Positions 40,245 through 44,737 of a stretch of 44,737 nucleotides of DNA are shown here, piece after piece (position 1 is the first letter of the stretch; the number at the start of each line of letters is the position of its first letter). The notes under the pieces are model-generated. The model saw only the letters and a list, made by a program, of their open reading frames with translations, was not told where the DNA came from and ran no database searches. Source of the DNA: RGIG4708 sp045633845 (GTDB taxonomy: Bacteria > Bacillota > Clostridia > UMGS1810). The translations under genes and the position numbers were made by a program. The stretch lies in NCBI GenBank assembly GCA_045633845.1, contig JAZQZC010000029.1, positions 1 to 44,737 on the forward strand, in the 5' to 3' direction.

Positions 40245-40670
40245 TTAATTGCTTAAATAAGTGAGCAATTTATCCACACCGATATTCTTTTTTGACGAAA
40301 CAAAAAATATATCCTTGCAGCCTGCAAGTCGCAGCCACTCCGCCGCCCGCTCGGAGTTTGCCTCCTCGTGGTCTATTTTGGTTACAATGCCTATAACCGG
40401 CCTTGTTGCCTGAGCTACACAATTTGGAGGGTAGAGCGAAAACGGCTCTGTTGCATTCATCAAAAGGCCTATAACATCTGCCTCGTAGGAGTAAATGGCA
40501 AGTGCCCAGCCCAGCTCTTTTGTCTGGATGTACTCCCCAGGGGTATCTATGATTATATCGTGATAATTTACATATTGAGTTTTGTGATATTGTATTTTGT
40601 TACCCTTAAGCACCTGTGTAAGTGTGGTTTTGCCTGCTTCGCTTCTGCCAATTAAAATAATCTTTTTCAT
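40245..40670 (-). CDS. pduV: PduV/EutP family GTPase-like protein
   Basis: This 141-residue small P-loop protein begins KKIILIGRSEAGKTTLTQ, followed by DTPGEYI (G3) and VTKIDHEEA (G4, TKxD). It is of normal PduV/EutP length. In Salmonella PduV has been linked to movement of compartments along filaments; the biochemical role is not settled. The ATG at 40670 overlaps the stop of the EutS-like gene as ATGA. It lacks its own ribosome binding site, so translation is probably coupled. An ATG six codons upstream would overlap the preceding coding region further. Confidence 0.92.
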   Translation of the reverse strand: MKKIILIGRSEAGKTTLTQVLKGNKIQYHKTQYVNYHDIIIDTPGEYIQTKELGWALAIYSYEADVIGLLMNATEPFSLYPPNCVAQATRPVIGIVTKIDHEEANSERAAEWLRLAGCKDIFFVSSKKNIGVDKLLTYLSN

Positions 40671-41059
40671 GTTTTTGTAATTTCGCACACTGTAAAGCCA
40701 AGTGCATCGCGGCTGTACTCTGCAACAGCCTTCAGAGCTGTGTCAACCTCAGACACAGTGCCCGTTATAATAAGAGTACCGCTGAATCTGTCTACGAAGG
40801 CAACTTCACTTCCCGAGGATTTCATAGCTATATCTGCCGCAATGATTGCTGTTTCGCTTGGCGACATTGTAATAATGCCGATTGCCGCCTTTGAATAATC
40901 TTTAGCAGGGTCAAGACCCAGCTTTTTGTATAAAATTTTATCGGGATTAGCAATAACATGTGCAAGGGTAATCTGCTTTCCTGGTACAAGCTCCTGTATA
41001 ATACGAAGCTTGTCTTTTATGTCGATGTCATTGCTTATAAGCTTTTGTTTAATATCCAA
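40667..41059 (-). CDS. pduU: Circularly permuted BMC-H shell protein (EutS/PduU type)
   Basis: This 130-residue protein carries the permuted BMC fold with an N-terminal extension that forms a beta-barrel plug in PduU and EutS. Signatures are IIQELVPGKQITLAHVIANP and AAIGIITMSPSETAIIAADI, then VAFVDRFSGTLIITG. It forms hexamers in the shell and may interact with PduV, encoded directly downstream. It lies four bases after the activase gene. PduU and EutS cannot be cleanly separated from sequence alone. Confidence 0.93.
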   Translation of the reverse strand: MDIKQKLISNDIDIKDKLRIIQELVPGKQITLAHVIANPDKILYKKLGLDPAKDYSKAAIGIITMSPSETAIIAADIAMKSSGSEVAFVDRFSGTLIITGTVSEVDTALKAVAEYSRDALGFTVCEITKT

Positions 41060-41063
41060 GTTG

Positions 41064-41864
41064 TCATCCTCCTATCATACAGCTGAGCCCTTCGGACTCT
41101 GCAATGCGTTTAAATGCTTCCATCTTTTCATTTGGTATAAGGGGCACATCCCCCATACCATACTCTCTGCCAAGGCCTTTGTATTTGTCTGCACCAAGGC
41201 GGTGGTACGGAAGCAGATGTATTTTGTCTACATTTGGCAGTGACGCAGCAAATTTTGCAATATCGCGTATTTCCTCTTCTGTGTCATTAAAGGTTGGAAT
41301 TACAGGCACGCGTATAATGAGCTGCTTTGCATCACGTGCAATTTTTTTTGCGTTTTCAAGTATAAGCTCATTTGGTGCGCCGGTAAACTGTTTGTGCTTG
41401 GCGCTGTTTATATGCTTTATATCCATAAGATACAAATCAAGATAAGGGAGCAGCTTTTGTACTCTGTCGTAGCTTGCGCAGCCTGTTGACTCTACCGCTG
41501 TGTTTATACCGCTCTCCTTTGCCGCTCGAAGAAGTGCCGCAGCAAAATCTGCCTGAAAAAGGCTTTCGCCGCCCGAAAGTGTAATACCTCCGCCTGAGCG
41601 TCTGTAATATGTACGGTCACGCTCCACAATTTCCATAACCTCGCGGACAGTAACATCCTCGCCCATAGTTTTGAGCTTGCCGCCAACCATCATCTGCTCA
41701 ATGTCGTGATTTTGAGATTCGGGGTTGCAGCACCATCTGCAACGAAGAAAGCATCCCTTTAAAAACACTATTGTACGGATGCCTGGCCCATCGTGAACGG
41801 AAAAGCGCTGAATGTCAAATATTCTTCCCTTTGTATCCAGATAGCTTTTATCTGTATATTCCAT
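41064..41864 (-). CDS. Glycyl-radical enzyme activating enzyme (radical SAM)
   Basis: This 266-residue radical-SAM protein opens with GRIFDIQRFSVHDGPGIRT and has the cluster motif CFLRCRWC (CxxxCxxC). GGGITLSGGE is the SAM-binding GGE motif. It makes the glycyl radical on the dehydratase encoded just upstream. Many activases of this type carry an extra ferredoxin-like Cys-rich insert after the CxxxCxxC. Here the sequence goes straight to HDIEQMMVGG, and no second cluster is seen, so it resembles the shorter PflA design. The gene is 18 bases after the dehydratase gene. Confidence 0.95.
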   Translation of the reverse strand: MEYTDKSYLDTKGRIFDIQRFSVHDGPGIRTIVFLKGCFLRCRWCCNPESQNHDIEQMMVGGKLKTMGEDVTVREVMEIVERDRTYYRRSGGGITLSGGESLFQADFAAALLRAAKESGINTAVESTGCASYDRVQKLLPYLDLYLMDIKHINSAKHKQFTGAPNELILENAKKIARDAKQLIIRVPVIPTFNDTEEEIRDIAKFAASLPNVDKIHLLPYHRLGADKYKGLGREYGMGDVPLIPNEKMEAFKRIAESEGLSCMIGG

Positions 41865-41882
41865 AGTTAATCTCCAATTGAA

Positions 41883-44411
41883 TTAAAATCCTTTTTGTTC
41901 GGTTCGGTTGATAATGTCGTCCTGCAGCGATTTTGAAAGCGTTACAAAAAGTGCACTGTAGCCTGCAACACGAACGCACAGACCCTGATAATTTTCGGGG
42001 TGAGCCTGAGCATCACGCAGTGTTTCTTTACTTACGACGTTAAACTGAACGTGGCTGCCCTTTTGGTCAAAGTATGACCTTACAAGTGCAACAAAGCTCT
42101 CAAGGCCTGGTCTGCCCTCCAGGGCTGACGGATGGAACTTCATATTATAAAGTGTACCATTTGACGCAATAAAGTGGTCAAGCTTTGATACAGAGTTTGC
42201 ACCTGCGGTAGGCCCGTTAACATCCTTGCCTGCCGATGGCGAAACGCCGTCTGCAACAGGTGTATATGCATATCTGCCGTCGGGAGTTGCACCTGTCTGC
42301 GCACCGAGAGGCACATTTGCAGATACGGGGTACAAGCCTGCCTGATATCTGCCGCCTCGTGGGTTGGTATATTTTTCTACCGGTCTGGTGTAGCTGTATG
42401 CCACATCACGCGCAAGCATATCAACCTCGTCAATGTCGTTGCCGAATTTTGGCAGCTCATCTATCATATCTTTAATAGCTGCATATTTTGAATTGCCGCT
42501 ATTGCCGATTTCGCTCTTAACCTGAGTAAAGATTGCTGCAATTTCACTTTCGGTAACATTTACGCCCTTTTCCGCAAGAGATTTTGCAACAGCAACGGTA
42601 ATGTCCTGTGCTCTTTCGTTTGACACGCTACCCTTGCCAAAGTTGTGAGCAAGTGCTTGTTTAAGGTCAACAAGTGTAAACTTTTTCTGCTCAAACACAA
42701 GCTTTTTGATTGCATACAAAGAGTCTGCCATATTTGCAACACCAAAACCCTGAGGGCCTGTAAAATTGTAAACAGCGCCGCCCTCCTGCACACTCTTGCA
42801 TCTGCCTATGCAATCCTCAACCATACTTGATTCAAAAGGAAGTGGACAACGCTCGGCATGAGCATAGTCGATGGCATTGTCTGCATTAACCATAAGAGCA
42901 ATCATATATTCTATCTGCTTTTTATAAGCATCGTAAAACTCTTCAAAGGTTTTCATATCGGCAACATCGCCTGTCTGAATACTGATGAGCTTACCGTTAT
43001 CATAGCCGTTGGAGAACACAAGCTCCAGCGGGCGGCACATATTAAAGAATGCCGAATCGTGCCAGCCGTCGGTTTTGCCTGCTTTTTGCGGCTCAACACA
43101 GCCTATGATGTTGTAATCCCTTGCGTCGGCAATTGTAAGACCTCTGTTTACAAGAGCAGGAATAATAACCTCGTCATTGTAGTATGCAGGCAGGCCAATA
43201 CCTGTACGGGTAAGGGTTGCACACTTAATAAGGAAATCATGAGGTGAGCCGTTCCATACACGAACCGAAAGTGACGGCTGCGGAAGCATTGTGTGCATTG
43301 ATGCATTTATACACATAAACGACAAATCGTTTGTAGCATCAAGACCTTCGCTTGTCTGTCCGCCGCACACAAGATTCTGAAACAGTGAGTAGCCAGCAAA
43401 TCCCTCAGCAGATGCATGGTCACGAACCTTGTTCATATCGTTGAGCTTAATCCACAGGCAGTCGATGAGCTCCTGAGCAAATTCCCTTGTGATAGCGCCG
43501 CTTTGTATATCCTTTTTATAGTAAGGATACATATACTGATCAAAGCGACCGGGTGATATTGAATGACCGCTCGACTCGGTCTGAATAAGCATCTGAACAA
43601 ACCAGAAGGACTGACAAGCTTCATAAAATGAAGTTGCACCTTTTTCGGGAACATTTTTGCAGTTTTCGGCTATTTTTAAAAGCTCTGCCTTACGCTCGGG
43701 GTCACTGCAGGTAATTGCGGACTGCTCTGCAAGAGCCGAATATCTTTTTGCAAAATCTATTGCACCCTCAAGGCTCTCAACAACAGAATTGAGGAAGGCT
43801 CTTTTTGTTGCATATTCAGGGTCGCACACCTTTAATTTTGCAATTTGGTCCCTGACTCTTTTGATAATGCCGCCAAAGCCGATTTTGAGCACAAGGTCGT
43901 AATCAACAGTAACGTGACCTATGCCGTTGTAAAAATAGTTACCTACGGTAAATATATTATGTTCAATAGCAAGGAGCGCTTCATCGGACATATAGCTTTT
44001 TGCAAGCTCACTGGTGGTTCTGCCCTTCCAGTATTTGTATACATCATGTAAAATTGCCTTGCTCTCTTCGGATATGTAAAACGGGTCAGAACTGCGAGTA
44101 GCAACTGTGTCAAACTCCTGCTCAAGCCATTCAAAAGAATATTCAGGAAAAACCTGACAGCTGCGTGACTGCTTTGTGGTAGAGCCTACAACAAGCTCGT
44201 GCTCTCTGATTGTAACAGGGAGCTCACGGCAGATTTTTGCAAATGCCTTACCTCTGCGCTCGGTTATGGGCAGACCCTCGGTAGCTTTGTATGATTCTGT
44301 AAGAATCTGTGCTCTTTCAGTTTCTATCTGAGGTCTACTTGAGAGCAGGTTGTTTTTTAGTTTTTCGATACGGGGAGATACCAGTATATCATCTGTGTAA
44401 TACTTGTTCAT
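41883..44411 (-). CDS. B12-independent glycyl-radical 1,2-propanediol dehydratase
   Basis: This 842-residue glycyl-radical enzyme has the catalytic Cys in YNIIGCVEPQ near residue 438. The C-terminal radical loop is VRVAGYSALFV, with the Gly at about residue 817. It dehydrates 1,2-propanediol to propionaldehyde without cobalamin. The GCVEP motif marks the diol dehydratase/choline lyase-like branch rather than pyruvate formate-lyase. Choice of propanediol over glycerol or choline is from the rhamnulokinase/aldolase context. I chose ATG 44411 because GAGGTG lies six bases upstream; an ATG at 44429 overlaps that site. No obvious N-terminal encapsulation helix is seen. The enzyme is oxygen-sensitive, which fits an anaerobe. 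Confidence 0.95.
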   Translation of the reverse strand: MNKYYTDDILVSPRIEKLKNNLLSSRPQIETERAQILTESYKATEGLPITERRGKAFAKICRELPVTIREHELVVGSTTKQSRSCQVFPEYSFEWLEQEFDTVATRSSDPFYISEESKAILHDVYKYWKGRTTSELAKSYMSDEALLAIEHNIFTVGNYFYNGIGHVTVDYDLVLKIGFGGIIKRVRDQIAKLKVCDPEYATKRAFLNSVVESLEGAIDFAKRYSALAEQSAITCSDPERKAELLKIAENCKNVPEKGATSFYEACQSFWFVQMLIQTESSGHSISPGRFDQYMYPYYKKDIQSGAITREFAQELIDCLWIKLNDMNKVRDHASAEGFAGYSLFQNLVCGGQTSEGLDATNDLSFMCINASMHTMLPQPSLSVRVWNGSPHDFLIKCATLTRTGIGLPAYYNDEVIIPALVNRGLTIADARDYNIIGCVEPQKAGKTDGWHDSAFFNMCRPLELVFSNGYDNGKLISIQTGDVADMKTFEEFYDAYKKQIEYMIALMVNADNAIDYAHAERCPLPFESSMVEDCIGRCKSVQEGGAVYNFTGPQGFGVANMADSLYAIKKLVFEQKKFTLVDLKQALAHNFGKGSVSNERAQDITVAVAKSLAEKGVNVTESEIAAIFTQVKSEIGNSGNSKYAAIKDMIDELPKFGNDIDEVDMLARDVAYSYTRPVEKYTNPRGGRYQAGLYPVSANVPLGAQTGATPDGRYAYTPVADGVSPSAGKDVNGPTAGANSVSKLDHFIASNGTLYNMKFHPSALEGRPGLESFVALVRSYFDQKGSHVQFNVVSKETLRDAQAHPENYQGLCVRVAGYSALFVTLSKSLQDDIINRTEQKGF

Positions 44412-44463
44412 ATACAACACCTCATACATATATTTTAAAGCAAAATTTTATACATATTAAAAA

Positions 44464-44521
44464 GCGGCAGGTGCCGCTCTTGTCGCGCACCAGATTGTCT
44501 TTCATCTTGCACGCAAACAAG
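44464..44521 (+). repeat. Two-hairpin intergenic repeat, copy 3 (dehydratase leader, antisense)
   Basis: Hairpin 1 is GCGGC-AGGT-GCCGC. The second hairpin is closed by CTTGT/ACAAG, with a partial CGCG/GCACGC helix and inner AGAT/ATCT. It is oriented as in copies 2428 and 26430 on the plus strand, so the reverse complement lies in the predicted leader of the minus-strand dehydratase transcript. Confidence 0.7.
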
Positions 44522-44569
44522 ATTTGTCGGAATTTTTTATAGACAAATACTAATCTATACTCACTTTGA

Positions 44570-44598
44570 ATTATACTACATTATATATATAAAGTCAA
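44570..44598 (-). promoter_or_regulatory. Main promoter of the BMC locus
   Basis: On the minus strand TTGACT, a 17-base spacer and a perfect TATAAT. This is the best promoter match in the window. The start near 44563 gives a leader of about 150 bases that contains the repeat copy. Upstream, T-rich tracts (TTTTTCGTTTATTTTGTTTTG-like, minus strand 44625-44646) could hold a regulator site. Confidence 0.8.
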
Positions 44599-44643
44599 TA
44601 CAAAAAAACAAATTTTACAACAAATTCAAAACAAAATAAACGA

Positions 44644-44691
44644 AAAACCAATAAAAACAAATAATTTCACAGATTTTCAGGCATTGGTTTT
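44644..44691. terminator. Weak hairpin at the right edge
   Basis: AAAACCAAT and ATTGGTTTT form a nine-base stem around a 30-base loop. It may end a gene outside the window or be chance. The last 45 bases show no gene. Confidence 0.25.
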
Positions 44692-44737
44692 CTGCTTTTT
44701 GAACAGTTGGGGGCGGCGGGTAACAGCTATAGCTTTT

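Noticed and set aside
41928..41946. cre-like site TGAAAGCGTTACA for CcpA
   Set aside because: It is one base short of the usual spacing and lies at the 3' end of the dehydratase coding sequence, far from a promoter.

Overview
The window looks like chromosomal DNA of an endospore-forming, low-to-moderate-GC Firmicute of the class Clostridia. It carries a complete spoIIA sigma-F operon, whiA, the HPr-kinase/rapZ/yvcK/whiA block, a CIRCE-controlled groESL and a clostridial-type glycyl-radical microcompartment locus. Many members of this group are gut anaerobes that ferment deoxysugars; that lifestyle is inference. No rRNA, tRNA, CRISPR array, prophage or transposase gene was found.

Layout. (1) 1-4.3 kb, plus strand: a small zinc-ribbon membrane protein, the GTPase/ATPase YchF and groES-groEL with a CIRCE operator. 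(2) 4.27-7.16 kb, minus strand: spoIIAA-spoIIAB-sigF and folC. (3) 7.13-12.1 kb, minus strand: an AT-rich accessory island lying between folC and valS, which are neighbours in many Firmicutes. It holds an aldo-keto reductase, a Fic protein and a membrane acyltransferase, each followed by a related hairpin repeat, plus a truncated YHYH-type secreted-protein gene at the folC junction. (4) 12.2-25.2 kb, minus strand: housekeeping genes reading hprK, ROK glucokinase, murB, rapZ, yvcK, whiA, dnaE, pfkA, valS. (5) 25.2-29.3 kb, plus strand: a cluster of palindromic repeats, then a polar amino-acid ABC transporter (binding protein, permease, ATPase) with a serine O-acetyltransferase, which suggests a link to sulfur amino acids. 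(6) 29.4-44.4 kb, minus strand: a large bacterial microcompartment (BMC) locus with rhamnulokinase, a DeoR regulator, PduL, two BMC-T proteins, an aldehyde dehydrogenase, a PduS-like RnfC protein, BMC-P, two near-identical BMC-H proteins, a zinc alcohol dehydrogenase, an HbpS-like protein, a class II deoxysugar-phosphate aldolase, PduV, a EutS/PduU-type shell protein, a glycyl-radical activase and a B12-independent diol dehydratase.

How the BMC genes work together (family knowledge plus inference): L-rhamnose and/or L-fucose is isomerised by enzymes not in the window. RhaB phosphorylates the ketose, and the aldolase splits it to DHAP and L-lactaldehyde. Reduction gives 1,2-propanediol, which the glycyl-radical enzyme dehydrates to propionaldehyde inside the shell. 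The aldehyde dehydrogenase and PduL then give propionyl-CoA and propionyl-phosphate, and the alcohol dehydrogenase regenerates NAD+ by making propanol. This is the GRM5-like fucose/rhamnose type of glycyl-radical microcompartment.

Least explained signals: a roughly 57-nt two-hairpin repeat at three unrelated loci with compensatory changes (2428, 26430, 44464); a roughly 145-nt multibranched palindrome between the BMC-H and BMC-P genes; a BMC-H gene with a Lys/Ala/Pro-rich N-terminal extension and a strong internal ribosome binding site; and the cassette-like hairpins of the valS-folC island.
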